Below are positions 31,686 to 38,948 of a DNA stretch of 46,382 bases, in pieces. Within the stretch, counting starts at the first letter, position 1, and every line of letters starts with the position of its first letter. The translations under genes and the position numbers were made by a program. Source of the stretch: Actinomycetota bacterium (lineage in GTDB: Bacteria > Actinomycetota > Thermoleophilia > Gaiellales > Gaiellaceae); assembly GCA_003161615.1 (NCBI GenBank), contig PMOB01000029.1, positions 1 to 46,382 on the forward strand, given 5' to 3'. The notes under the pieces were generated by a model that was not told the DNA's origin, searched no databases, and saw only the letters and a program-made list of their open reading frames with translations.

Positions 31686-32621
31686 GTGAGGGTCGTTCTC
31701 GCCGTCGCCGCCACGCTCGCCGTCGCCCTGCTCGGCGGCGCCGCGGCGCATGCACTCCGGCTCCCGAACGCGCCGAAATGCCCGGTCTTCCCGGCCGACA
31801 ATGCCTGGAACCAGCGCGTCGACTCCCTGCCGGTGGCGAAGAACTCCGCGCAGATGATCGCCTCGATCGGCCTGAACGACCCGCTCCATCCCGACTTCGG
31901 CTCCGGCCGCTACGACGGCGAGCCGATCGGGATCCCGTTCGACGTCGTCTCGAGCAGCACGCCGACCTCCAAGGTCAAGTTCGACTACTCCGACGAGTCC
32001 GACCGCGTCCGCTACCCGATTCCGCGCGGCGTCCACATCGAAGGCGGCGCGCGCTCGACGGGAGACCGGCACGCGCTCCTCGTGGACAAGAGCTCGTGCC
32101 GGCTCTACGAGCTGTACGACCTCCACCACACGGGCCACGGCTGGACGGCCGGCTCGGGCGCAACGTGGAGCCTGCTCTCCGACCACCTCCGGCCGGCGGG
32201 CTGGACGTCGGCTGACGCGGCAGGGCTGCCGATCTTCCCCGGCCTCGCCCGCTGGGACGAGGTCTCGCGCGGCGTCATCGACCACGCACTGCGCTTTACC
32301 GCGCCCGAGACGCGCCGCGCCTACGTCTATCCGGCGCGGCATTACGCGTCGAATTCGACGAGCGCGAAGCTGCCGCCGATGGGTCTCCGCGTGCGGCTCA
32401 AGGCGAGCGTCGACATCTCGTCCTTCCCGAAGCAGGCCCGCGTCGTGCTCAAGGCGCTTCAGGTCTACGGCGCGATCCTCGCCGACAACGGCTCGCCCTG
32501 GTACATCTCGGGCGCGCCGAACTCGCACTGGTCGAACGACGGCCTCCACTCGCTCGGCCGGCTGACGGGCGCCGACTTCGAGGTCGTGAATACGAGCTCG
32601 CTGCCCGAGCCCGGGAGGTAA
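31686..32621 (+). CDS. Conserved-looking secreted protein, unknown function
   Basis: A 311-residue exported protein. The N-terminus MRVVLAVAATLAVALLGG is a signal peptide. The mature part starts with PKCPVFPADNAWNQRVDSLP and is rich in Trp, Tyr, His and Asp (YDLHHTGHGWTAGSGATW, ARWDEVSRGVIDHALRF). It looks like a beta-sandwich-rich extracellular domain; I have seen similar sequences described only as hypothetical and cannot name a domain. The GTG start is 30 bases from the divergent regulator start. Its stop abuts the opposing dioxygenase stop with no gap. Confidence 0.72.
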   Translation: MRVVLAVAATLAVALLGGAAAHALRLPNAPKCPVFPADNAWNQRVDSLPVAKNSAQMIASIGLNDPLHPDFGSGRYDGEPIGIPFDVVSSSTPTSKVKFDYSDESDRVRYPIPRGVHIEGGARSTGDRHALLVDKSSCRLYELYDLHHTGHGWTAGSGATWSLLSDHLRPAGWTSADAAGLPIFPGLARWDEVSRGVIDHALRFTAPETRRAYVYPARHYASNSTSAKLPPMGLRVRLKASVDISSFPKQARVVLKALQVYGAILADNGSPWYISGAPNSHWSNDGLHSLGRLTGADFEVVNTSSLPEPGR

Positions 32622-33470
32622 CTAGCGCGGCTTCGGTAACGGCGTCAGCAGCGGCTCGACCTCGGCGCGCAGGTGCTCGAAGTCCGGCGGGAGGATGAGC
32701 GTCTCGCCGAGGTGCGCAGGATCCTCGTCCGCGGCGAAGCCCGGCCCGAGCGTCGCGATCTCGAACAGGACGCCGCTCGGCTCGCGGAAGTAGATCGAGC
32801 GGAACCAGAAGCGGTCGATCACCGGCGTTGGATGACCGCCGGCGTCGATGACCCGCTGCCGCCACGCCTCGTGCTCCTCCATCGTCGAGGACCACGCGAC
32901 GTGATGGACGGTGCCCGCGCCGCCGATCCCGGGCTCCGCCGGCGCCGGCCCGTAGTGGATCCAGCCTTGACGGGAATCACCCCTGGTCAGGCCATCCTCG
33001 AAACCGAGCGATTCGAGAAACGCGGTCGGCTCCTCCCCGTACGCGCGCACGCCCTCGAACCCCTGCAGCGCGAGCTCACGCGGGATCTCGGGATGGTCGG
33101 CGATCAGCGGCTTGTCGGGGACGTCGGCGACGACGAGGTCATGGCGCAGGCCGTCGGGATCCGTGAACGGGACGCTTCCGGCGCGCTCGCGCCAGAACTC
33201 GAGCGCCTCCTCCGAGCCGACGCGCCAGACGACGGTGTGGATCATCCCGGCGCCGGCCCTGCCCTCCCGCGCGTTCGGGTACTCGAAGAACGTGATGTCG
33301 GAGCCCGGGTCGCCGTCCTCGTCGGCGTAGAAGAGGTGGTAGACGGTCGGGTCGTCCTGGTTGACGGACTTCTTGACGAGCCGCAGGCCGAGGACGCCGG
33401 TGTAGTACTCGACGTTCCGCGGCGCGTCGGCCGTGATGCAGGTCACATGGTGGATGCCGTCGAGCCTCAC
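32622..33470 (-). CDS. VOC-family ring-cleaving dioxygenase-like protein (MhqO/LinE type)
   Basis: A 282-residue protein built of two vicinal-oxygen-chelate halves. Metal ligands of an Fe(II) or Mn(II) site are the His in GIHHVTCI, the His in TVHHVAWSS and the Glu of VLFEIATLG. The layout matches hydroquinone/glyoxalase-like dioxygenases of the MhqO-PcpA group, which open quinol rings. The substrate is inferred only. The GTG start overlaps the ammonium transporter stop in a GTGA. It is the last gene of a five-gene overlapping operon. Confidence 0.86.
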   Translation of the reverse strand: MRLDGIHHVTCITADAPRNVEYYTGVLGLRLVKKSVNQDDPTVYHLFYADEDGDPGSDITFFEYPNAREGRAGAGMIHTVVWRVGSEEALEFWRERAGSVPFTDPDGLRHDLVVADVPDKPLIADHPEIPRELALQGFEGVRAYGEEPTAFLESLGFEDGLTRGDSRQGWIHYGPAPAEPGIGGAGTVHHVAWSSTMEEHEAWRQRVIDAGGHPTPVIDRFWFRSIYFREPSGVLFEIATLGPGFAADEDPAHLGETLILPPDFEHLRAEVEPLLTPLPKPR

Positions 33471-34669
33471 AAGGCGTAAGCGCTCTCGCCGTGCATCGCC
33501 TCGTCGAGCCCGCTCTCCGCCTCCTCGCCGACCCGCACCGGGGTGATGAGATCGATCACGCGCAACGCCGCGTACGTGAAGAGGAAGGCGTAGAGGGCGC
33601 AGCCGAGCCCGGCGGCGACCTGCTTGCCAAAGAACGAGCCGGAGCCGTGGATCAGGCCGACGCCTCCGCTCGCGTTGACGGCCGTCCCGGCGAAGACGCC
33701 GAGGAGAACGATGCCGAGCAGGCCGCCCATGCCGTGCACTCCCCAGACGTCGAGGGCGTCGTCCCAGTGCAACTTGTTCTTCAGTTGGATCGCGCCGTAG
33801 CAGACAAGCCCCGCGGCGATCCCGATCACGACGGAGGCGTAGATCGGCACATAGCCCGCCGCGGGCGTGATCGTGGCTAAGCCGGCGACGGCGCCGGTCA
33901 ACAGTCCGACGAAGTGCGGCTTCTTCGCGAACCACCACTCCACGAACAGCCACGTGACCGCGGCGAACGAGGCGGCGATGTCGGTGTTGAGGAAGGCGAG
34001 CGCGGTGACGTGGTCGACCTTCAGCTCACTCCCCGCGTTGAAGCCGTACCAGCCGAACCAGAGCAGGCCGGTGCCAAGGGCGATGAACGGGATGTTGTGC
34101 GGCGTGTCGACGAACTTGCGCTTCCCCACGTAGAGAACCGAGGCCAGCGCAGCGAAGCCGGCGCTCGCGTGGACGACGATGCCGCCCGCAAAGTCGCGCG
34201 CGCCCCACTGGGCGAGCAGGCCGTTGCCCCAGAACATGTGGACGAACGGGTAGTAGACCGCGACCTGCCAGACGACGAGGAAGATCAGGTAGGCCTTGAA
34301 CGTGACGCGGTTCGTGAAGGCGCCGGTGATCAGCGCCGGCGTGATGATCGCGAACATCATCTGGTAGACGATCAGCACCGAGAGCGGGATGTGCGACGGC
34401 TGGTAGATCGTGTTGACGCCGACGTGGCGGAGGAACGCGTAGTGGAAGTTCCCGAAGATCCCGTCGCTGCCGCCGCTGAAGCAGAGCGAATAGCCGACGA
34501 GCCACCACATCACGGTGGTGATCCCCATCGAGGCGAAGCTCTGGATCATGATCGTGAGCGTGTTCGAGCGGCCCACGAGCCCGCCGTAGAAGAACGCCAG
34601 CCCCGGCGTCATGAGCATGACGAGGGCCGCCGCCAACAGCATGAAGCCGGTGTTCGCTCCGCTGATCAT
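33467..34669 (-). CDS. amt: Ammonium transporter (Amt family)
   Basis: A 400-residue membrane channel for ammonium with about 11 helices. Family signatures are visible: AFFYGGLVGRSNTL, FAGGIVVHASAGFAAL (the first pore His) and DDALDVWGVHGMGGLLGI (second pore His). The periplasmic Trp gate region precedes these. No glnK/PII gene is adjacent, unlike most amt loci. GGAGGAG precedes the ATG by six bases, and the ATG overlaps the upstream methyltransferase stop by one base (TGATG). Its location inside this operon is unexpected. Confidence 0.95.
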   Translation of the reverse strand: MISGANTGFMLLAAALVMLMTPGLAFFYGGLVGRSNTLTIMIQSFASMGITTVMWWLVGYSLCFSGGSDGIFGNFHYAFLRHVGVNTIYQPSHIPLSVLIVYQMMFAIITPALITGAFTNRVTFKAYLIFLVVWQVAVYYPFVHMFWGNGLLAQWGARDFAGGIVVHASAGFAALASVLYVGKRKFVDTPHNIPFIALGTGLLWFGWYGFNAGSELKVDHVTALAFLNTDIAASFAAVTWLFVEWWFAKKPHFVGLLTGAVAGLATITPAAGYVPIYASVVIGIAAGLVCYGAIQLKNKLHWDDALDVWGVHGMGGLLGIVLLGVFAGTAVNASGGVGLIHGSGSFFGKQVAAGLGCALYAFLFTYAALRVIDLITPVRVGEEAESGLDEAMHGESAYAL

Positions 34670-35403
34670 CAGTCTCTCCTCCGCGTAGACCAGATCTCCG
34701 CCTGCAGCGGCGTCCGCCATGTCTGCCGCGGGAGCACCATTCGCAGCTCCGCTCGCATCTCCTCCCGCTCCGTCTCGGACAAGAGGGCGAAGCCGCTGAT
34801 CGAGAGGATCTGGGCGATCGCCTCCTCCGTGTTCTGCACGTGCTCGTGCGGCGCGGTCTCGAAGCGGAGCGGCTCGAACGGCCCTTCGGCGAAGCCGTCG
34901 CGCCACGTTCCCGCTTCGACCAGATGGCGACCGCCGACCTCGCCGGGCGGCCGGTGGCGCTCGATCACGGCGCGCGCCTCGTCGGGCCAGCGCGGCTCGG
35001 TCTCGCCGGCGCCGTCGTTGAAGCAGACGACGACGGAGCCACCGGGACGGAGGACCCGCGCGATCTCCGCGACGGCACGCGGCGCGTCGAACCAGTGGAA
35101 CGCTTCGGCGCAGAAGACGCCGTCGACGGAGCCGTCCGGCAGCGGGATCTCCTCCGCCGTACCCGCGAGCGTCTCCGCGTCCCGGATCAACACGCGGAGC
35201 GCATCGTCGGGCTCGACCGCAACGACGCGCGCGAAGTGGCTGACGAGCAGGCGGGTCAGCTTGCCGGTGCCGGCGGCGAGATCGAGCACCTCGGCGTCCG
35301 GCGGCAGCCCCGCAACGCCGGCGACGCGGTCAGGCCACCCGGGCCGGCCGCGCTCGTAGTCCTCGGCGACGGCGCCGAAGCTCCGCGCCCGCGGTTCGGT
35401 CAC
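34669..35403 (-). CDS. Class I SAM-dependent methyltransferase (UbiE/Methyltransf_11-like)
   Basis: A 244-residue soluble methyltransferase. Motif I is VLDLAAGTGKLTRLL, followed by VVAVEPDDALR (acidic ribose contact), AEEIPLPDGSVDGVFCAEAFHWF and the post-III block EIARVLRPGGSVVV. This is the Methyltransf_11 arrangement. The substrate is unknown. The GTG start overlaps the LanC-like stop in a GTGA, and its stop overlaps the amt start. Confidence 0.9.
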   Translation of the reverse strand: MTEPRARSFGAVAEDYERGRPGWPDRVAGVAGLPPDAEVLDLAAGTGKLTRLLVSHFARVVAVEPDDALRVLIRDAETLAGTAEEIPLPDGSVDGVFCAEAFHWFDAPRAVAEIARVLRPGGSVVVCFNDGAGETEPRWPDEARAVIERHRPPGEVGGRHLVEAGTWRDGFAEGPFEPLRFETAPHEHVQNTEEAIAQILSISGFALLSETEREEMRAELRMVLPRQTWRTPLQAEIWSTRRRD

Positions 35404-36512
35404 GCAAACGGGCCGAGCGTCGGGAAACGATCCTCCCCGGCGAGCAGGTGGCGGAGGAAGAGCGCGACGCCGACATCGCCGGTGAAGAGCGAGTAGCGGC
35501 CGCGGCCGAGCTTCTCCCGTTCCCGCTCCACCTGGCCGATCGCGTGCATTGCGAAAGCGCGTGCCCGCTCGAGCCAGAGCTCGTCGCCGGTGCGGCGGTG
35601 GAGGACGAGGAACGCATAGGCGTTGCCCGCGGTGCCGTGGCACAGCCCCGGCCCCTTCGCGAGCGGGCCGGCCCGCCAGGTCAGCTCGCCGCCGGCGAGT
35701 GCAAGTTCCTCGGCCAGCAGATCGCCGAGCGTCGCCACCATCCCCGGCGCACCGTGGCACCACTGCACGCGGATCTCCCTGGGCTCTGCGTCGTCTGTCG
35801 GCTTCCAGTTGGCGAGGCCGTCCTCCCGCAGGATGAACGGCGACAGGTCCGCGAGGGTTGGCGTCTGGCCACGGTTGGCGAGAGAGCGGACAGCGCCCGC
35901 GTAGCCGTGCGCCGGGCCGAGCAAGCGGAACGTCCTCCCGTAGAGATCCTGCGTCCAGAGCCCGTCCTCGTCGCGCGCCGCGAGGACGCGCTCGGCACTC
36001 GCGCGCCACGCCTCGTTCCAGCGCGGCTCGCCTGTCCACGCGAGCATTGCCTCGCAGACGAAGAGCGAGCCCGGCGTCCCCCACATCACCTCGTTCGTCG
36101 GAGAGTCGAAGTTCGCGAGGACGAACTCATGCACGCGATCGGCCAGGCCGGTGTCGCGCGTCACGAGGAACGCGACGAGCGCGATGCCGCACTCGCCCAT
36201 CCAGTAGCTCCCCGCCGACGCAAACTCGGGGAAGTCGGGCGCGGCGCGGTAGCGCTCGACCTGCGCGACTGCAGCGTCCTCCCATCCCGTCGAGCCCAGC
36301 TCATGCAGCGCCCAGATCACGCCCGCGGCGCCGAGGTAGATGCTCGTCGGGCCGTCGTCGTCGCCGTCGTTCGGATGGAACGGCCAGCGCGTCCCGTCGT
36401 AGCCCGATTCCGTGTCCGCGACGATCGCCGCGATCGCCTCTACGGCGCGTTCCTCGCTCCAATCGTCCCCGGCGAGCGGCTCGTGCTCGCTCGGGCGCCA
36501 GAGCTCAGACAC
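35400..36512 (-). CDS. LanC-like cyclase family protein, standalone
   Basis: A 370-residue protein with the alpha/alpha-toroid repeat of LanC lanthionine cyclases: seven Gly-rich turns are visible (GAAGVI, GECGIA, GTPGSL, HGYAGA, CHGAPGM, CHGTAGN, GDVGVAL). The zinc ligands are intact: C252 in QWCHG and C291-H292 in LCHGTAGN. LanC enzymes add thiols to dehydroamino acids; eukaryotic LanCL proteins add glutathione. No precursor peptide, dehydratase or exporter gene for a lantibiotic is present, so it is a standalone LanC-like protein. The GTG start overlaps the acyl-CoA dehydrogenase gene by eight bases. Confidence 0.9.
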   Translation of the reverse strand: MSELWRPSEHEPLAGDDWSEERAVEAIAAIVADTESGYDGTRWPFHPNDGDDDGPTSIYLGAAGVIWALHELGSTGWEDAAVAQVERYRAAPDFPEFASAGSYWMGECGIALVAFLVTRDTGLADRVHEFVLANFDSPTNEVMWGTPGSLFVCEAMLAWTGEPRWNEAWRASAERVLAARDEDGLWTQDLYGRTFRLLGPAHGYAGAVRSLANRGQTPTLADLSPFILREDGLANWKPTDDAEPREIRVQWCHGAPGMVATLGDLLAEELALAGGELTWRAGPLAKGPGLCHGTAGNAYAFLVLHRRTGDELWLERARAFAMHAIGQVEREREKLGRGRYSLFTGDVGVALFLRHLLAGEDRFPTLGPFA

Positions 36513-37683
36513 CCGCGAGGAGGAAAGCGCGTGACTCGCGTGCCATCTCGCGCGCGATCACGAGTCGCTGGACTTCCTGCGTCCCCTCGTAGATCTGCGT
36601 GATCTTCGCGTCGCGCATGAAGCGCTCGACGGGGTACTCCTTGATGTAGCCGTAGCCGCCGAGGACTTGGACGGCATCGGTCGTGACGGCCATCGCGACG
36701 TCGCCGCACTTGAGCTTCGCCATCGCGGACGCCTTCGTCAGCTCCGGCCCGTCGACGCCCTCGTCGGCCATGCGCCCGAAGCGGTAGAGGAGCCCGCGGG
36801 CGGCCTCGCATTCGGTCTCCATGTCGGCGAGTTTCGCCTGGATCAGCTGGTGCTGGGCGATCGGCTTCCCCATCGTCTCGCGCGTCTTCGCGTACTCGAG
36901 CGCGTAGTCGGTAGCGCCCTGCGCGATCCCAAGCGCCTGCGCGGCGACGCCGGGACGGGAACGGTCGAGGATCCGCATCGCGATCTTGAATCCGTCGCCC
37001 TCCTCGCCCAGGAGGTTCGCGGCCGGGATCCGCACCCCGTCGAAGGTCAGCTCGCCGGTCGTCGAGCCGGAGATGCCCATCTTCGGCTCGAGCCGCGCGA
37101 CCGCGAAGCCCGGCGTATCGGCTTCTACGACAAAGGCGGAGATGCCGGAGTGGCCCTGCTCCGGATCGGTCTTCGCGAAGACGGTGTAGAGGTTCGCGAC
37201 GCCGGCGTTCGTGATGAAGCGCTTCGAGCCGTCGAGGACGTACTCGTCGCCCTCGCGCCGCGCTGTCGTCCGCATCGCCGCCGAGTCGGAGCCGGAGCCG
37301 GATTCCGTGAGCGCGTACGCCGGCAGCCACTCGCCCGACGCGAACTTCGGCAGATAGCGCTGCTTCTGCTCGTCCGTCCCCGCGAGCTTGAGCCCGAGGG
37401 AGCCGAGCTCCTGCACCGCGAGGATCAGGGCCGAGGTCGCGCAAACCTTCCCGACCTCCTCGATCGCGATCAGCGAGAGGAGCGTGCCGGTGCCGAGCCC
37501 GCCGTACTCCTCGGCGAAGAAGAGGCCGAAGATGTCGTTCTCGCGGAACAGCTCGACGACGTCCCACGGAAACTCGTGTGACTCGTCGATCTCGGCAGCG
37601 CGCGGGCCGATCCGCTCGCGAGCGAGCTGCCGGACGAGGTCGCGCAGCTCGCGCTGCTCGTCGTTCAGAACGTCCCAGGCCAT
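36505..37683 (-). CDS. Acyl-CoA dehydrogenase
   Basis: A 392-residue FAD enzyme that forms a trans-2,3 double bond in acyl-CoA. Signatures: the FAD-binding YALTESGSGSDSAAM, then KRFITNAGVANLYTVFAK; the C-terminal helical domain has QVLGGYGYIKEYPVERFMRD and the catalytic Glu in IYEGTQEVQRLVIA. The length matches short-chain/branched-chain enzymes; chain specificity is not predictable. It starts the five-gene operon, with TACGAT nine bases upstream of its ATG. Confidence 0.95.
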   Translation of the reverse strand: MAWDVLNDEQRELRDLVRQLARERIGPRAAEIDESHEFPWDVVELFRENDIFGLFFAEEYGGLGTGTLLSLIAIEEVGKVCATSALILAVQELGSLGLKLAGTDEQKQRYLPKFASGEWLPAYALTESGSGSDSAAMRTTARREGDEYVLDGSKRFITNAGVANLYTVFAKTDPEQGHSGISAFVVEADTPGFAVARLEPKMGISGSTTGELTFDGVRIPAANLLGEEGDGFKIAMRILDRSRPGVAAQALGIAQGATDYALEYAKTRETMGKPIAQHQLIQAKLADMETECEAARGLLYRFGRMADEGVDGPELTKASAMAKLKCGDVAMAVTTDAVQVLGGYGYIKEYPVERFMRDAKITQIYEGTQEVQRLVIAREMARESRAFLLAGV

Positions 37684-37692
37684 GGCCAGACG

Positions 37693-37698
37693 ATCGTA
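37693..37698 (-). promoter_or_regulatory. Probable -10 hexamer of the acyl-CoA dehydrogenase operon
   Basis: TACGAT on the minus strand, nine bases before the ATG at 37683. Confidence 0.5.
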
Positions 37699-37711
37699 CG
37701 GGATGCAGGCC

Positions 37712-37740
37712 TTGACTCACACGGCGCAAAGGCACAAGAT
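37712..37740 (+). promoter_or_regulatory. Sigma-70-type promoter for the membrane protein gene
   Basis: TTGACT (37712-37717), a 17-base spacer and CAAGAT (37735-37740). It is one of few places here with a recognisable -35. The transcript would have a leader of about 17 bases with a GGAGG binding site before the ATG at 37765. Confidence 0.5.
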
Positions 37741-37764
37741 CGCGCCATCGACCGGAGGCGATCG

Positions 37765-38709
37765 ATGCGGAGAGTTCGCATCGGGGGGATTGCGGTAGCG
37801 GCACTGCTGGCGGCTGTCGGCATTGCGCTGCTCGCGGCAGCGCCTGCGAGCGCGTACGTGGAGAACGGCTGCCACGCGACATTCGCCGGCCACCGGCTCG
37901 ACGGCCTCCCGCCCGACGGGGCGCATGCCATCTCCGTCGGCAGGGACGACGTCGTCCCGATGACGATGTCCGGGCCGTCAGGCAAGGACTTCTCCGAGCT
38001 CCACATCTACCTCACGTTCGTCGGCGCCGACTGGGATCTCTACGACGCGCCCGCGAGCGGCGGCACCTGGAGCCATCAGGTCGACGTTCACAGCTTCGCG
38101 CGGTTCGGGGTCGGCTTCTACGAGCTCAAGGGAGTCGGCGACTTCGTCGGCGGTGACTCCTGTGACGGCTCGGTGATGATCCACGTCACCGGCGACCCGC
38201 TCGGCACCATCGCGGGAGATGCGGGCGTGGGCGCGACGGTCGCCGGCGTCCTCGGAATGCTCGGCGCAGGACTCGGCGCAAGCCCCGGTGGCGGCGGCAG
38301 CGGCCCGGGCGGCTCGGTCACGCAGGACGACGTGAAGAAGCAAGAGGAGCGCGAGCGGACGGACGACGAGATGGCCGACGAGTTCTACGCCGCGACCGGC
38401 GCGGGCGGCCCCGGCGGCTGGTGCTTCCTCTTTGCGCTCGCGGCGCTTGTCGTCGTCCCGCTCGTGGTCCTGTTCGGCAGGAGCGGCGCGCTCATGGCCG
38501 TCGCCGCGCCGGTCGCGCGCACCCGCCGCAGGTCGTGGCCGATCGCCCTCGGCGCCTTCAGCGGACTGCTCACCGGCCTTGGCGCCGGCGTACTCCTGCA
38601 GGAGTACGCGATCGTCTACCCGACGCGCACGTACGCGATCATCTACATCGTGGGCGGCATCCTCTTCGGGCTGGCCGTCCCTCTGCTGCGGCGCTCGTTC
38701 TCCCGTTGA
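37765..38709 (+). CDS. Multi-pass membrane protein with an extracytoplasmic domain, unknown function
   Basis: A 314-residue protein. The N-terminal basic-hydrophobic stretch ending APASA is a signal peptide, followed by an extracytoplasmic domain of about 110 residues with two Cys (C36, C133) and an Asp/Gly-rich character. A Gly-rich linker and a highly charged segment (QDDVKKQEERERTDDEMADE) precede three hydrophobic helices (about 215-235, 252-275, 285-305). I recognise no family. GGAGG lies six bases before the ATG. Its stop codon overlaps the yidD start as TTGA. Confidence 0.72.
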   Translation: MRRVRIGGIAVAALLAAVGIALLAAAPASAYVENGCHATFAGHRLDGLPPDGAHAISVGRDDVVPMTMSGPSGKDFSELHIYLTFVGADWDLYDAPASGGTWSHQVDVHSFARFGVGFYELKGVGDFVGGDSCDGSVMIHVTGDPLGTIAGDAGVGATVAGVLGMLGAGLGASPGGGGSGPGGSVTQDDVKKQEERERTDDEMADEFYAATGAGGPGGWCFLFALAALVVVPLVVLFGRSGALMAVAAPVARTRRRSWPIALGAFSGLLTGLGAGVLLQEYAIVYPTRTYAIIYIVGGILFGLAVPLLRRSFSR

Positions 38710-38924
38710 GCCCAGGCTCGCGCGCGGCGCTCGTGCTGATCGAGCTCTACCGGAGGCGTGTTCCGACGCGCCTCCGGCCACGCTGCCGCTTTCAGCCGAC
38801 CTGCTCCGAGTACGGGCTCGCGGCGTACCAGCGCTACGGCTTCGCGACGGCGACGCGGAAGACGATCTGGCGGATCCTCCGCTGCAACCCGCTCAACCGC
38901 GGGCCGCGGGTCGATCCTCCCTAG
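38706..38924 (+). CDS. yidD: Membrane protein insertion efficiency factor YidD
   Basis: A 72-residue YidD, a small amphipathic protein that helps YidC insert membrane proteins. The family block is clear: ALVLIELYRRRVPTRLRPRCRFQPTCSEYG, with two of the conserved Cys, then ILRCNPLNRGP with the third. I choose the TTG at 38706 because it overlaps the preceding stop (TTGA) and gives the usual short N-terminus; a GTG ten codons later is the alternative. yidD commonly sits between rpmH/rnpA and yidC, so this location away from them is unusual. Confidence 0.87.
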   Translation: MSPGSRAALVLIELYRRRVPTRLRPRCRFQPTCSEYGLAAYQRYGFATATRKTIWRILRCNPLNRGPRVDPP

Positions 38925-38936
38925 ATTCCTCCTCTA

Positions 38937-38942
38937 TAGGCT
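38937..38942 (+). promoter_or_regulatory. Probable -10 hexamer of the amidohydrolase operon
   Basis: TAGGCT lies six bases before the GTG at 38949, consistent with leaderless transcription of the amidohydrolase and acetamidase genes. Confidence 0.6.
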
Positions 38943-38948
38943 CGGCGC

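Noticed and set aside
35400-36512. Lantibiotic biosynthesis cluster
   Set aside because: Only the LanC-like gene is present; neighbours are acyl-CoA dehydrogenase, methyltransferase, Amt and VOC dioxygenase, and no precursor or dehydratase is seen.
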